Shown: positions 7,583 through 17,812 of the stretch, one piece after another
How positions within the stretch are numbered: position 1 is the stretch's first letter
Layout: each line of letters opens with the position of its first letter
NCBI RefSeq assembly: GCF_900093605.1
Contig: NZ_FLYE01000001.1
Span: 558,001-622,000, forward strand
Source of the DNA: Candidatus Terasakiella magnetica
GTDB taxonomy: Bacteria > Pseudomonadota > Alphaproteobacteria > Rhodospirillales > Terasakiellaceae
Reading direction: 5' to 3'
Length of the DNA stretch: 64,000 nt
Program-made: the position numbers and the translations under genes
The notes under the pieces: model-generated
Databases searched by the model: none
The model's input: only the letters and a program-made list of their open reading frames with translations
What the model was told of the DNA's origin: nothing

Positions 7583-8527
7583 TTACATCCAGCCTTTTTC
7601 TTTATAATAACGCAACGCACCGGGGTGAAAGGGGGCAATCACCCCATCTTCAAGCATGTCAGTGCGCTTTAAAATATTTAAGGCCGGATGCATTTTTTTA
7701 AATTTATCCAAATTATCAAAAACCGATTTTACCAGTTGATAGACGGTTTCTTCATCCATATCAGCATTGGTCAACAAACTTGCTTTTGGACCAAATGTTT
7801 TAATAGCACCCGTCACATGAGGGTATGTATTTTTAGGGATTGTCACGCTGCTATATTGCGGGTTATCCAAAATAAGAATGCGCATCCATTCCCCTTTTAA
7901 GGATAAAAGGCGCACGCCACATTCGCTTGCGGCTTTTTTCATTGCCTCATTAGGCAGGCCCGCAACCCAGAAAGACGCCTCAATCTTACCTTGGCAGAGG
8001 GCCTCAATCTGATCATGTGAAGAGAGTTCATGGACGGAAGAAAAGACATCTTTCTTCCAGCCAATTTCTTTCATGGCAAGTTCTGCCAAACCGCGCGAGC
8101 CCGAACCTGCTTGCCCAATATTCACAGCCTTGCCCTTTAGCTCAGTGAAAGATTTAATGGCACTGTTTTTTGAAACCATCAAATGAAGTGGTTCTGCATG
8201 AAGTGAAAACAAGCTGCGCAAATAAATCTGCGGTGATGAATCCCGAAAGAGCTTCACCCCGTTTAAAGCCTGCATTTGGATATCAGATTGCACAATACCA
8301 AATTCAAATGCCCGTTTATCAAGCCCTTTGACATTTTCAACCGAGCCTTCGCTCTCAAGCGCAGAACATTTGCCCCCCTGCCCCATCAGTTGGCAGATCG
8401 AGTTTCCGATTGCAAAATAAACACCGCTGGTGCCGCCCGTGGCAATACGTGCCTCTACTGCCATGGCTTGTGATGAGAGGACAAGTGCTGCGCCAAAACT
8501 AATGGCTTTAATTGTTTTTCTTAACAT
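7583..8527 (-). CDS. TAXI-family TRAP transporter solute-binding protein (orphan)
   Basis: A 314-aa periplasmic protein. A signal peptide is predicted (positive start, hydrophobic core, AMA cleavage near residue 23), then the TAXI hallmark RIATGGTSGVYFAIG. The later stretch VNIGQAGSGSRG fits the ligand-binding fold. TAXI proteins deliver small carboxylates or amino acids such as glutamate to TRAP membrane subunits. No such membrane gene lies beside it, so it either works with a distant permease or has a sensory role. It follows the DUF445 gene on the same strand after about 58 bp. Confidence 0.82.
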   Translation of the reverse strand: MLRKTIKAISFGAALVLSSQAMAVEARIATGGTSGVYFAIGNSICQLMGQGGKCSALESEGSVENVKGLDKRAFEFGIVQSDIQMQALNGVKLFRDSSPQIYLRSLFSLHAEPLHLMVSKNSAIKSFTELKGKAVNIGQAGSGSRGLAELAMKEIGWKKDVFSSVHELSSHDQIEALCQGKIEASFWVAGLPNEAMKKAASECGVRLLSLKGEWMRILILDNPQYSSVTIPKNTYPHVTGAIKTFGPKASLLTNADMDEETVYQLVKSVFDNLDKFKKMHPALNILKRTDMLEDGVIAPFHPGALRYYKEKGWM

Positions 8528-8585
8528 GGTCGCTCTCTTTCGTACCTAATGGGTCAATCAGATCATGAGAACACAATAAGCCCTA

Positions 8586-9266
8586 TTAGCCAACCAAAGA
8601 AATAAGAAGCCCGATCAAACCACCAAACACACCACCCCAAACCACGAGCCAGCCGAGGTGTTTGCGGATCATATCCTGTACGATGTCTTTAACATTTTGT
8701 GGGGTGAGATCATTTAAGCGGTTATCGATGATTTCTTCAACTTTGCCCACAAGGCTGCTGGTCATATCTTGGCTCATGCCGTCGCCAAACTCACCATTGG
8801 CAAGTTCTGAGATGATATCTTCCAGCTTTTTGTTTACGGGTTCACGAAGGGGCTCAAGCGCCTTCTTCCCACCAACCATAGACAGCATACCGCCAAGGCT
8901 GGAGCTTTCAATGGCTTCAGTCAGCCCGTTAAACACACGGTCGAAATCGACTTTATCCACAATGGAGCTGCCGATACCGGAGCCGTTTTGTTCAAAGAAA
9001 CGTTCAATATGTTCGTGTGAGAAAAACTCTTCAATGATGAGTTTCTTAATCCCGGCTTTAAATTCGTCAAAACGATTTGGGATCACGCCAGAACCATACA
9101 GCAATGGCACTTTTTCAAACAGCATATGCACAGCCAACCAGTTGGTCAAACCACCGGATAAGGCAAAAAGGCCAATTGTGAACAGCGCATCACCATGTGC
9201 AGGCAATAAGAAACCAACGACACATAAAGCAAGAGCAATAAGGTTCGTGAGGGCAGACTTGTTCAT
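8586..9266 (-). CDS. DUF445 family membrane protein
   Basis: A 226-aa protein starting at ATG 9266 (AAGGG about 7 bases upstream; the longer frame begins at a TTG). It has two membrane segments near the N-terminus (about 6-24 and 29-50, with GGLTNWLAVHMLF) and a glycine-rich one at the C-terminus. The soluble helical domain between them matches the DUF445/YjiN layout. Function is unknown; related proteins are inner-membrane. It follows the HMG-CoA lyase gene by under 40 bp, so it may be the distal end of the leucine operon transcript. Confidence 0.8.
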   Translation of the reverse strand: MNKSALTNLIALALCVVGFLLPAHGDALFTIGLFALSGGLTNWLAVHMLFEKVPLLYGSGVIPNRFDEFKAGIKKLIIEEFFSHEHIERFFEQNGSGIGSSIVDKVDFDRVFNGLTEAIESSSLGGMLSMVGGKKALEPLREPVNKKLEDIISELANGEFGDGMSQDMTSSLVGKVEEIIDNRLNDLTPQNVKDIVQDMIRKHLGWLVVWGGVFGGLIGLLISLVG

Positions 9267-9303
9267 GTGCAATCCCTTAAATCAGATGCGCACATGAAAC
9301 AAT

Positions 9304-10203
9304 TTACTGTGCGCTTAACGCCAAAGATACTTTAGAGGCAGGTACACGGCCCAAAGACTGGCTGATGAAACGACCCGCTTCGCACAATTTAACCAAATCC
9401 ACGCCAGTTTCAATACCCAATCCATTCAGCATGTAAACAACATCTTCCGTTGCCACATTGCCTGACGCCCCTTTTGCATAGGGACAACCGCCCAGACCCG
9501 CAACAGATGAGTCAATCACATGTACGCCAAGTTCAAGGGCGGCATAGATATTTGCCAAAGCCTGACCATAGGTATCATGGAAATGCCCCGCCAGTTTCCC
9601 AACAGGCACATCTTGCACGACAGCTGTGATCATATCTTTGACTTTTTCAGGTGTGCCCACCCCGACCGTGTCGCCAAGGGAGATTTCATAACAGCCCATA
9701 TTATAAAGTCTTGCTGCAACTTCAGCCACTTTTTCAGGATCAATTGCGCCTTCATAAGGGCACCCAACCACACAGGAAACATAGCCGCGCACACGCACGT
9801 TATTTTCCTTGGCAGCTTCCATAATCGGCTCAAAGCGGGCCAGACTTTCTTCAATGGAACAGTTGATATTTTTCTGAGAAAAGCTTTCAGATGCCGCACC
9901 AAAAATCGCAACCTCTTTCGCCCCTATCGCCATGGCGGCTTCAAAGCCCTTCATGTTGGGGGTGAGAACAGGATAGGACACATCCTCAAGGCGGTGAATT
10001 TGCTGCATCACCTTATCGCTATCAGCCATCTGCGGCACCCATTTAGGCGACACAAAACTTCCGGCTTCAACAACTGAAAGACCTGCTTTTGACAGGCGAT
10101 CAACCAGTTCAACCTTGGTTGCCAGCGGGACGATTTGCTTTTCATTTTGCAAACCATCACGTGGCCCGACTTCAACGATTTTTACTTTTTTTGGAAACGG
10201 CAT
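9304..10203 (-). CDS. liuE: hydroxymethylglutaryl-CoA lyase
   Basis: A 299-aa TIM-barrel enzyme that cleaves HMG-CoA to acetoacetate and acetyl-CoA, the last step of leucine degradation. Diagnostic features are [12 protein letters not shown] at the N-terminus (catalytic Arg/Asp and metal site), [13 protein letters not shown] (metal-binding histidines), and [19 protein letters not shown] with the conserved catalytic cysteine. It is the last enzyme gene of the liu operon, about 60 bp after liuD. The symbol mvaB is also used. Confidence 0.93.
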   Translation of the reverse strand: MPFPKKVKIVEVGPRDGLQNEKQIVPLATKVELVDRLSKAGLSVVEAGSFVSPKWVPQMADSDKVMQQIHRLEDVSYPVLTPNMKGFEAAMAIGAKEVAIFGAASESFSQKNINCSIEESLARFEPIMEAAKENNVRVRGYVSCVVGCPYEGAIDPEKVAEVAARLYNMGCYEISLGDTVGVGTPEKVKDMITAVVQDVPVGKLAGHFHDTYGQALANIYAALELGVHVIDSSVAGLGGCPYAKGASGNVATEDVVYMLNGLGIETGVDLVKLCEAGRFISQSLGRVPASKVSLALSAQ

Positions 10204-10262
10204 TCTTAAACTTCCCTGTCAAAGAGCCTCCATTAGAAAAACAGAGGCTCTCTTCCTTAACC

Positions 10263-12260
10263 CTACTCAGTATGAATTTTCAGCAACTCTACACCTTCTT
10301 CAAGCTGATCGCCAGCATTGAAGAAAATGTCTTCAACCACGCCTTCCATTGGGGCAAAGATTGTATGTTCCATCTTCATAGCTTCAAGGATCATCAGACT
10401 ATCGCCTTCACTCACCTCTTGGCCTTTTTCAACCAGAACAGAAACCACCTTACCCGGCATAGGCGAGGTAAGCGAGCCACTGACTTCATCCATGTTTTCA
10501 GATGCCGCCATTGGGTCAAACAGTTTTAAGGCATGGGCCAGGCCATGAACCAGAATTTCAAGGTTATCCCCATGGCGCACAACCGTTGCCTTCATGCGAC
10601 GACCACCAAGGTCGGCCATCAGGTCACCATTAGCATCGCGCTCACCACGCACATGCACATCCCCACCGGGTAATTCCATAAGGAAGCCATCATCGCGGTA
10701 ATGGCATGTTACCGTGATGATATCATCACCTTCACCGAAATAAAGTTCATGATGATTATCATCATTCATGCGAAAACCACTTGTGGAATGCCACGGGCTG
10801 AACGGGTCACCAGACCAGTCCGCTTGGGCTTGGGCTTCTTCATCACGCGTAATAAAGACATCCAGACAGGCCAGTGCCAACGCATCATCGGTGATATGGT
10901 CACGCGCCGGGAAAAGGTCATTTTCATGACGTTCAATAAAGCCCGTATCCACATCAAAATTAACAAAGGCAGGATGCGAGACCAAAGTCGCCAAAAACTC
11001 AATATTGGTTGTTAAGCCAACAACTTGATAATCAGCCAATGCTTTGCGCATATGACGCAAAGCGCCCTCGCGGGTATCAGCCCAAACGATCAATTTTGAG
11101 ATCATCGGATCATAATAAATCGAGACTTCATCACCTTCGCGCACACCTGTATCAATACGCACATGCGCACTTTCTTTTGGTGTACGAAGGTGTTTCAACT
11201 CACCCGTTGCAGGCAAGAAATCATTATTTGGATCTTCCGCATAGATACGGACTTCCATGGAATGACCACTCATGGACAGATCATCTTGCTTCACCGGGAT
11301 GGCTTGACCCGCAGCCACACGAAGCTGCCATTCAACCAAATCTTCGCCCGTGATCATTTCTGTTACAGGGTGTTCTACCTGCAAGCGTGTGTTCATTTCC
11401 ATAAAGTAGAATGAACCGTCTTCATCCAGCAAAAATTCAACCGTACCGGCACCTACATAACCAATGGCACGCGCGGCATTACAGGCAGCCACACCCATTT
11501 TATGGCGCAAGTCCTGTGTCATGTTTGGCGCAGGGGCTTCTTCAACCACTTTTTGGTGACGACGCTGTACTGAACAATCACGTTCAAACAGATACACACA
11601 TTCATCATGGCTGTCGGCAAAGACCTGAATTTCCACATGGCGTGGTTTGGTCAGGTATTTTTCCACCAACATATGGTCATCGCCAAAGCCTTTCATGGCT
11701 TCACGGCGCGCACTATCCCATGCATCTTCAATCTCGGACTCTTTCCAGACGATACGCATACCTTTACCGCCACCACCAGCAGCCGCTTTCAAGATGACCG
11801 GATAGCCCATTTTGTTAGCATGCTCGCGCATCAACTCAACAGACTGTTCCTCACCATGATAGCCCGGCACTAACGGCACGTCGGCTTGTTCCATGATTTT
11901 CTTGGCTTCAGATTTTGACCCCATTGCCTCAATCGCACCAACAGGTGGGCCGATAAAGGTAATGTCATTTTCTGCCAACGCCTTACAAAAGGCTGCGTTT
12001 TCAGATAGGAAACCATAGCCCGGATGCACAGCCTGTGCGCCAGACTTTTTGCAGACATCAATGATTTTTTCATAAACAAGATAGCTATCTGCCGCAGCAG
12101 AGCCACCAATATGATACGCCTCATCAGCCATCGCCACATGCATGGCCCCAGCATCGGCATCAGAATAAACGGCAACCGTTTTAACGCCCATACGGCGCGC
12201 TGTCTTAATGACACGACAAGCAATTTCGCCACGGTTGGCAATCAGGATTTTCGTAAACAT
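10263..12260 (-). CDS. liuD: 3-methylcrotonyl-CoA carboxylase, biotin-containing alpha subunit
   Basis: A 665-aa protein with biotin carboxylase (about 1-450: ILIANRGEIACRVIKTARRMG, ATP-grasp AAAGGGGKGMR, EMNTRLQVEHPVTE), a linking BT-type domain, and a C-terminal biotinyl domain with EAMKMEH (biotin on the lysine near 630). Alone this could be any acyl-CoA carboxylase alpha chain. Its place between liuC and the HMG-CoA lyase gene, with liuB upstream, makes methylcrotonyl-CoA the expected substrate. The second alpha subunit in the window (47741) is assigned to propionyl-CoA. Only 5 bp separate it from liuC. Confidence 0.92.
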   Translation of the reverse strand: MFTKILIANRGEIACRVIKTARRMGVKTVAVYSDADAGAMHVAMADEAYHIGGSAAADSYLVYEKIIDVCKKSGAQAVHPGYGFLSENAAFCKALAENDITFIGPPVGAIEAMGSKSEAKKIMEQADVPLVPGYHGEEQSVELMREHANKMGYPVILKAAAGGGGKGMRIVWKESEIEDAWDSARREAMKGFGDDHMLVEKYLTKPRHVEIQVFADSHDECVYLFERDCSVQRRHQKVVEEAPAPNMTQDLRHKMGVAACNAARAIGYVGAGTVEFLLDEDGSFYFMEMNTRLQVEHPVTEMITGEDLVEWQLRVAAGQAIPVKQDDLSMSGHSMEVRIYAEDPNNDFLPATGELKHLRTPKESAHVRIDTGVREGDEVSIYYDPMISKLIVWADTREGALRHMRKALADYQVVGLTTNIEFLATLVSHPAFVNFDVDTGFIERHENDLFPARDHITDDALALACLDVFITRDEEAQAQADWSGDPFSPWHSTSGFRMNDDNHHELYFGEGDDIITVTCHYRDDGFLMELPGGDVHVRGERDANGDLMADLGGRRMKATVVRHGDNLEILVHGLAHALKLFDPMAASENMDEVSGSLTSPMPGKVVSVLVEKGQEVSEGDSLMILEAMKMEHTIFAPMEGVVEDIFFNAGDQLEEGVELLKIHTE

Positions 12261-12265
12261 TCTTA

Positions 12266-13054
12266 TTACCCCTTAACCCAAGCTGGTTTTCTTTTTTCTA
12301 AAAAGGCGCCAAGGCCTTCTTTTCCTTCATCGGATGCACGCTGTGTTGCAATGCGCTTGGCTGTATCTTTAATGACGGTTTCATCGACCGGACGGTTATA
12401 GACCGCAAAGATCAAATCTTTACAGGCCGCAACCGACGCCGGACCATTGCCCATCATGGCTTCAATCAGGCTTTCAACCGCGCCGTCCAGCTCATCAACA
12501 CCAACGACCTCATGCAGCAAACCAAAGCGCAAAGCTTCATCAGCCTTGAAACGCTCCGCTGTCAGCATATAGCGACGAGAGGCACGTTGGCCCATGGCGT
12601 TGACCACATAAGGTGAAATCACCGCTGGAATAAGACCTAGCTTGACCTCAGAAAGGCAGAAGCTGGCATATTTTGACCCCACCGCCATATCACAGGCCGC
12701 CACCAAGCCAACACCGCCGCCAAAGGCTGCGCCTTGGACTTTGGCAATGGTTGGTTTTTTAAGGAAATTGAGTGTTTCCAGCAAACCACCAAGCCCCATG
12801 GCGTCTTCGAAGTTTTCTTCAAAGCTGTAGGCTGCCATGCGCTTCATCCAGTTTAGGTCTGCGCCTGCTGAAAAGCTTTTCCCCTCAGCAGCCAGCACAA
12901 CAACGCGCACGGCCTCATTGGCTTCCAGCTCTTTCAGTTTTACGGTTAAATCCGCAATCATCACATCGTCAAATGCATTGTGCATTTCACCACGTGTCAT
13001 GGTCAGGGTTGCAACGCCACGATCATCAATATCAATTTTTGAAGTCTCAGACAT
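12266..13054 (-). CDS. liuC: methylglutaconyl-CoA hydratase (enoyl-CoA hydratase family)
   Basis: A 262-aa crotonase-fold enzyme. The oxyanion-hole regions SFSAGADLNWM (about 60-70) and GAAFGGGVGL (about 107-116) are present. The family hydrates 3-methylglutaconyl-CoA to HMG-CoA; the assignment over a general enoyl-CoA hydratase rests on its place between the two carboxylase subunit genes and the lyase. The start is ATG 13052-13054, and liuB ends 9 bp upstream. Confidence 0.88.
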   Translation of the reverse strand: MSETSKIDIDDRGVATLTMTRGEMHNAFDDVMIADLTVKLKELEANEAVRVVVLAAEGKSFSAGADLNWMKRMAAYSFEENFEDAMGLGGLLETLNFLKKPTIAKVQGAAFGGGVGLVAACDMAVGSKYASFCLSEVKLGLIPAVISPYVVNAMGQRASRRYMLTAERFKADEALRFGLLHEVVGVDELDGAVESLIEAMMGNGPASVAACKDLIFAVYNRPVDETVIKDTAKRIATQRASDEGKEGLGAFLEKRKPAWVKG

Positions 13055-13063
13055 GATCCACCC

Positions 13064-14677
13064 TTACATACGAAAGACGCCGAAATTTGTCGGCTCAATC
13101 GGTTTATTAAGGGAGGCAGAAAGCGAAAGACCAAGCATCATGCGGGTATTAACCGGATCAAAAATGCCATCATCCCACAAACGTGCAGAAGCATAATATG
13201 GGTGACCTTCGACTTCATATTTATCAAGGATCGGCTTTTTAAATTCTGCTTCGGCCTCTTGTGACCATTCTTCACCTTTGCGCTCCATACCATCGCGTTT
13301 AATGGTGGCAAGTACGCCTGCGGCTTGTTCCCCACCCATCACAGAGATACGTGAGTTTGGCCACATGAACATGAAGTTTGGATCATAACCACGACCACAC
13401 ATAGCATAGTTACCCGCCCCAAAGGAGCCCGCAATCACACAGGTGATTTTTGGAACGTTCGCACATGCTGTTGCGGTCACCATTTTGGCACCATGCTTGG
13501 CAATCCCTTCAGCTTCATACTTGCGACCGACCATAAAGCCAGTGATATTTTGCAAGTACAGAAGTGGAATGCCACGTTGGGCGCAAAGCTCAATAAAGTG
13601 CGCGCCTTTTTGGGCACTTTCTGAGAATAAGATACCGTTGTTGGCAACAATACCAACCGGATAGCCATAAAGGTGGGCAAAACCACAAACAAGCGTTGTG
13701 CCGTACAGGGCTTTAAATTCATCAAAGCGCGAACCATCAACGATACGGGCAATCACTTCGCGGATATCAAAAGGCTTTTTCGTATCTGCCGGAATAATAC
13801 CGTAAAGTTCCTTGGCATCATAAAGCGGCTCTTCTGGCTCACGAATATCAAGGTTCGGGTTTTTCACGCGGTTGAGGTTGCGCACAACCTGACGGGCTTG
13901 GGCAAGGGCATGACCATCATCTTGGGCGTAGTGATCTGCCACACCAGATGTTTTACAGTGAACGTCTGCACCGCCAAGGTCTTCAGCAGAAACGACTTCA
14001 CCTGTGGCAGCTTTTACCAAAGGTGGGCCACCCAAGAAGATGGTGCCTTGTTCTTTCACAATGATACTCTCATCAGACATGGCAGGCACATATGCTCCAC
14101 CCGCTGTACAAGAGCCATGAACAACCGCGACTTGCGGGATATTCATGCCAGACATTGTGGCTTGGTTATAAAAGATGCGACCAAAATGGTCACGATCAGG
14201 GAAAACTTCATCTTGGCGCGGCAGATTCGCCCCACCGGATTCAACCAGATACACACAAGGCAGATTGTTTTTCTTGGCAATTTCTTGGGCGCGTAAATGC
14301 TTTTTCACTGTGATTGGATAGTATGAGCCACCTTTTACGGTTGGATCATTGGCAACAATCATACATTCTTGGCCTTCAATGCGGCCAATACCTGTGATCA
14401 CACCACCTGCGGCAATTGTGCCGTCTTCTGGATACATATCCCAGCCAGCAAGCTGTGAGAGTTCCAGAAAAGGGGAGCCCACATCAAGCAAGCGGCGAAT
14501 ACGTTCGCGTGCCAGCAATTTACCGCGGCGGATATGGCGCTCATTCGCCGTGGTCCCGCCACCTTGTTTAACTGTTTTAACGACGTCACGAAGATCATCA
14601 ACCTGCTTTTGCATTGCTTCAGCATTGGTTTTAAAATCATCCGAACGGGTATTGATTGAACTTTTAAGGACAGACAT
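13064..14677 (-). CDS. liuB: 3-methylcrotonyl-CoA carboxylase beta (carboxyltransferase) subunit
   Basis: A 537-aa carboxyltransferase with N- and C-terminal crotonase-like halves. Features seen are [20 protein letters not shown], the [15 protein letters not shown] loop that is typical of MCC beta rather than PCC beta, and [22 protein letters not shown] in the C-terminal half. With LiuD it carboxylates 3-methylcrotonyl-CoA to 3-methylglutaconyl-CoA. It starts just 3 bp after the stop of the isomerase gene and is clearly in the same transcript. Confidence 0.94.
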   Translation of the reverse strand: MSVLKSSINTRSDDFKTNAEAMQKQVDDLRDVVKTVKQGGGTTANERHIRRGKLLARERIRRLLDVGSPFLELSQLAGWDMYPEDGTIAAGGVITGIGRIEGQECMIVANDPTVKGGSYYPITVKKHLRAQEIAKKNNLPCVYLVESGGANLPRQDEVFPDRDHFGRIFYNQATMSGMNIPQVAVVHGSCTAGGAYVPAMSDESIIVKEQGTIFLGGPPLVKAATGEVVSAEDLGGADVHCKTSGVADHYAQDDGHALAQARQVVRNLNRVKNPNLDIREPEEPLYDAKELYGIIPADTKKPFDIREVIARIVDGSRFDEFKALYGTTLVCGFAHLYGYPVGIVANNGILFSESAQKGAHFIELCAQRGIPLLYLQNITGFMVGRKYEAEGIAKHGAKMVTATACANVPKITCVIAGSFGAGNYAMCGRGYDPNFMFMWPNSRISVMGGEQAAGVLATIKRDGMERKGEEWSQEAEAEFKKPILDKYEVEGHPYYASARLWDDGIFDPVNTRMMLGLSLSASLNKPIEPTNFGVFRM

Positions 14678-14680
14678 AAA

Positions 14681-15289
14681 TTATCCCCACTTCCCATTTT
14701 TGAGCCAGTCGCGGACCATTGGCAAACGATCCCAACCCCAGAAATCTTCACCGTCTACACGGATAAAGGGGGAGCCGAAAACGCCTGCATCAATAGCAGC
14801 CTGACCTTCTTGAATTAATCTTGCTTTGACTTCAGGGGTTTGCACCGCCTGTAAAAACTCTTCTCTATCAATGCCACATTCTGCTGCGACATCTGCCGTT
14901 TCTTCTGCTTCCCACATAGGGCGCTTATCTGCGAAATAGGCTTTATATGCCGCTTTTGCAAAAGTGATTGCCGTTGTGGTTTTACCTTGATCTTTTAACC
15001 AATAAAAACCACGCGGTGCCGCCAAGATGGCTGTTGGAAACTTTTCAGGCATTTGCCAGGGCGTACCTGTGTATTTAGACATACGTTCCCAATCATGAAC
15101 ACAATAAGGCCCTTTTAAGGGGACATTCATCAGCGGCATGGATTGTGTCGCCTTAAAGGCAGAGCCAAGCATGAAGGGTTTCCAGATGACCTCGCGGTCA
15201 AATTCCTGCCCAATCGCATCAATTTCCTGTGCGGCAAAATACCCATAGGGGCTGCCGAACTCAAAATAGAACTCTATCGGATTTGCCAT
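14681..15289 (-). CDS. DsbA-fold 2-hydroxychromene-2-carboxylate isomerase-like protein
   Basis: A protein of about 202 aa with the kappa-class GST/DsbA fold: the opening IEFYFEFGSPYGYFAAQEI replaces the CxxC of thiol oxidases with SPYG, as in HCCA isomerases. The C-terminal half has GVFGSPFIRVDGEDFWGWDRL. Members use glutathione for cis-trans isomerisation in aromatic breakdown, but many sit in fatty-acid or CoA operons with unknown substrate. ATG 15287-15289 is favoured because GGAGG lies 5 bases before it; the ATG one codon upstream is too close. It is inside the liu operon, so a role on an acyl-CoA intermediate is inferred. Confidence 0.8.
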   Translation of the reverse strand: MANPIEFYFEFGSPYGYFAAQEIDAIGQEFDREVIWKPFMLGSAFKATQSMPLMNVPLKGPYCVHDWERMSKYTGTPWQMPEKFPTAILAAPRGFYWLKDQGKTTTAITFAKAAYKAYFADKRPMWEAEETADVAAECGIDREEFLQAVQTPEVKARLIQEGQAAIDAGVFGSPFIRVDGEDFWGWDRLPMVRDWLKNGKWG

Positions 15290-15350
15290 CATTGCCTCCC
15301 AACTACGCCTGTAGAAACTGCATTATTCATCATAGTAAACACCCAGATCA

Positions 15351-15403
15351 GCCTTTTATGAAGTAAAGAAATGTTAAATATTTTTCCCTTACTTCACAAA
15401 GGC
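15351..15403. repeat. long imperfect inverted repeat inside the liu operon
   Basis: Arms 15351-15366 (GCCTTTTATGAAGTAA) and 15389-15403 (TTACTTCACAAAGGC) pair almost fully around a 22-base loop. It sits in the 138-bp gap between the acyl-CoA dehydrogenase gene and the isomerase gene. There is no run of T after the stem on either strand, so it is not a standard terminator. It could be an mRNA stability hairpin, a processing site or a regulator site. Confidence 0.55.
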
Positions 15404-15427
15404 TTATAGACCTAGTAGATGGTCAAA

Positions 15428-16564
15428 TTAACCATTTAACACGGCACGGGAGATGACAATTTTCTGCACCTCGCTTGTACCTTCATAGATTTGACAGATG
15501 CGAACATCGCGGTAATATTTTTCCACAGGAAATTCTGAAGAATAGCCATACCCACCAAAGATCTGGATTGCCTCAGAACAAACGCGCTCTGCCATTTCAG
15601 AGGCAAAGACTTTCGCCATGGAGGCCTCTTTAAGGCATGGCATCCCAGCATCTCTCAGGGCTGCAGCGTGATGCACCATCTGGCGCGCTGCGTGCATTTG
15701 GGTCGCCATATCGGCTAATTTAAAGGCAATGGCCTGATGTTCGCAGATTGGTTTGCCAAAAGCTTCACGTTCTTTGGCATATTCCACTGCCTCATCCAAT
15801 GCACCACGTGCCATACCAACACATTGCGACGCAATCCCGATACGACCTGATTCCAGATTGGACAGGGCAATTTTATAGCCCATGCCTTCTTCGCCAAGTA
15901 AATTCTCAGCCGGAATACGCATATCTTCAAAAACAATTTGCGCAGTATCAGATGCCTTTTGACCCATCTTATGTTCCAGGCTTGAAACGATGTAACCCGG
16001 CGTATCTGTGGGTACGATAAAGGCTGAAATACCTTTTCCACCTTTTTCAGGATCAGTTACAGCAAATGCAATGAGCGTATCGCCAATTTTACCAGAAGTG
16101 ATAAATTGCTTGGTTCCATTGAGCACATAATGATCACCATCACGCTTGGCACGACACTTAAGTGCAGAGGCATCTGAACCCGTATGAGGCTCAGTTAAAG
16201 CAAAACATCCAAGCTTGTCCCCACAGGCCATTGGCGCAAGATATTTCTCTTTTTGCGCCTCATTACCAAACTTTAGGATTGGCCCGTAACCCACTGAATT
16301 ATGTACAGAAAGAACCGTACTTAAACCACCGTCTCCAGCTGCAATTTCTTCAAGTGCCAACGCCAGACCGACATAGCCAATTTCGGAGCCACCATACTCA
16401 GAGGGCGCCACCATACCCATGAGACCAAGCTCTGCCATTTCAGCAAAAATCTCTTTTGGGAAGGCCTCATTAGCCTCCCACTCACGAGCATTAGGCGTAA
16501 TGCGATCACGGGCGAAATTACGCACCATGTCGCGGATCAATGTTTGTTCTTCATTCAGAATCAT
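15428..16564 (-). CDS. acyl-CoA dehydrogenase (short/branched chain)
   Basis: A 378-aa flavoenzyme of the acyl-CoA dehydrogenase family. Signatures: [18 protein letters not shown] (FAD/substrate site) and [20 protein letters not shown] near the C-terminus; [13 protein letters not shown] carries the catalytic glutamate of the short-chain group (EGT at about 366). It is distinct from the isovaleryl-CoA dehydrogenase gene at 17813. Likely substrates are butyryl-, isobutyryl- or 2-methylbutyryl-CoA, which fits branched-chain amino acid catabolism. It is in the liu cluster, 37 bp after the thiolase gene. Confidence 0.88.
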   Translation of the reverse strand: MILNEEQTLIRDMVRNFARDRITPNAREWEANEAFPKEIFAEMAELGLMGMVAPSEYGGSEIGYVGLALALEEIAAGDGGLSTVLSVHNSVGYGPILKFGNEAQKEKYLAPMACGDKLGCFALTEPHTGSDASALKCRAKRDGDHYVLNGTKQFITSGKIGDTLIAFAVTDPEKGGKGISAFIVPTDTPGYIVSSLEHKMGQKASDTAQIVFEDMRIPAENLLGEEGMGYKIALSNLESGRIGIASQCVGMARGALDEAVEYAKEREAFGKPICEHQAIAFKLADMATQMHAARQMVHHAAALRDAGMPCLKEASMAKVFASEMAERVCSEAIQIFGGYGYSSEFPVEKYYRDVRICQIYEGTSEVQKIVISRAVLNG

Positions 16565-16601
16565 TTGATTGACTCTATTTCCCTATTGTCAGTACTGACG
16601 A

Positions 16602-17792
16602 TTAAGCAACGCGTTCAAAGGCCATGGCTGTGGCTTCACCACCACCAATACACAATGACGCAACACCGTTTTTCTTGCCGTATTTTTCCAACGCATTAAG
16701 CAGCGTTACAATGATACGTGCACCGGATGCACCGATGGGATGACCCAAGGCACAAGCCCCGCCATGGACGTTGACTTTATCTTCATCCAGTTCAAGGTCG
16801 CGCATGGCTGCCATAGTTACAACAGCAAAGGCTTCATTAATTTCCCAAAGGTCCACATCGTCCTTGCTCCAGCCCACTTGCTCAAGCAAGGCTTTCATGG
16901 CGAAAACAGGCGCTGTGGTGAATAGATTTGGTTCTTGGGCATGGGTTGTGTGACCAAGGATACGTGCCAGAGGCTTCAAGCCACGTTTTTCAGCTTCGCT
17001 TTCGCGCATCAAAACAAGGGCAGCTGCCCCATCAGAAATGGATGAAGAGTTCGCCGCCGTTACTGTACCGTCTTTTGAAAAGGCCGGACGCAGTGATGGG
17101 ATTTTGTCAGGACGGGCATTGCCGGGCTGCTCATCAATCTCAACCACACGCTCGCCTTTGCGTGACTTGATAGTCACAGGCGCGATCTCGTTTTTAAAAG
17201 TGCCATCTTCAATCGCTGCATTTGCACGAGAGAGTGAACGAATGGCGAAATTGTCCTGTTCTTCACGGGTGAACTGGTAAGATTGTGCGCATTCTTCAGC
17301 AAAAGTCCCCATGAGGCGACCTTTATCATAGGCATCTTCCAGACCATCAAGGAACATATGGTCTTTCACCTGACCATGTCCCAAACGCATGCCGCTGCGT
17401 GCTTTTTCCAAAAGATACGGTGCATTGGTCATGCTTTCCATACCACCAGAAACCATTACCTCACGCACACCTGCCTTGATCATATCATGGGCAAACATGG
17501 TGGCCTGCATACCAGAACCACACATTTTGTTGACCGTTGAACAGCCCGCAGCCAATGGCAAACCACCACCAAGGGCAGCTTGGCGTGCAGGGGCTTGGCC
17601 TTGACCAGCACCCAACACGTTACCAAAAACGACTTCGCCCACATCTTCAGGCTTTACACCGCTGCGCTCAACAGCGGCTTTAATAGCCTCACCGCCAAGC
17701 TGAGAGGCCGTTAAATCAGAGAATTCGCCTTGCATACCGCCCATGGGCGTGCGTGCAGAACCAACAATGACAATAGGATCGTTATTAGACAT
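16602..17792 (-). CDS. acetyl-CoA C-acyltransferase (thiolase)
   Basis: A 396-aa type II thiolase. The three catalytic regions are visible: the nucleophilic cysteine in NKMCGSGMQA (about 90), NEAFA with GHPIGASGAR (about 355), and CIGGGEATA with the C-terminal catalytic cysteine. It condenses or cleaves acetoacetyl-CoA. In this operon it would convert the acetoacetyl-CoA derived from leucine into acetyl-CoA; a polyhydroxybutyrate role is an alternative, but no phaB or phaC gene is nearby. It lies 20 bp after liuA. Confidence 0.9.
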   Translation of the reverse strand: MSNNDPIVIVGSARTPMGGMQGEFSDLTASQLGGEAIKAAVERSGVKPEDVGEVVFGNVLGAGQGQAPARQAALGGGLPLAAGCSTVNKMCGSGMQATMFAHDMIKAGVREVMVSGGMESMTNAPYLLEKARSGMRLGHGQVKDHMFLDGLEDAYDKGRLMGTFAEECAQSYQFTREEQDNFAIRSLSRANAAIEDGTFKNEIAPVTIKSRKGERVVEIDEQPGNARPDKIPSLRPAFSKDGTVTAANSSSISDGAAALVLMRESEAEKRGLKPLARILGHTTHAQEPNLFTTAPVFAMKALLEQVGWSKDDVDLWEINEAFAVVTMAAMRDLELDEDKVNVHGGACALGHPIGASGARIIVTLLNALEKYGKKNGVASLCIGGGEATAMAFERVA

Positions 17793-17812
17793 ATCTATAA
17801 ATTCTCCGAAAA

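Noticed and set aside
8662-9297. 211-codon plus frame opposite the DUF445 gene
   Set aside because: Serine-rich antisense shadow; the minus frame matches a known family.
9288-9314. GCGCACA/TGTGCGC inverted repeat at the end of the HMG-CoA lyase gene
   Set aside because: Overlaps the stop codon and lacks a T-run; not convincing as a terminator.
13673-14296. 207-codon plus frame opposite liuB
   Set aside because: Antisense shadow of a strongly matched carboxyltransferase.
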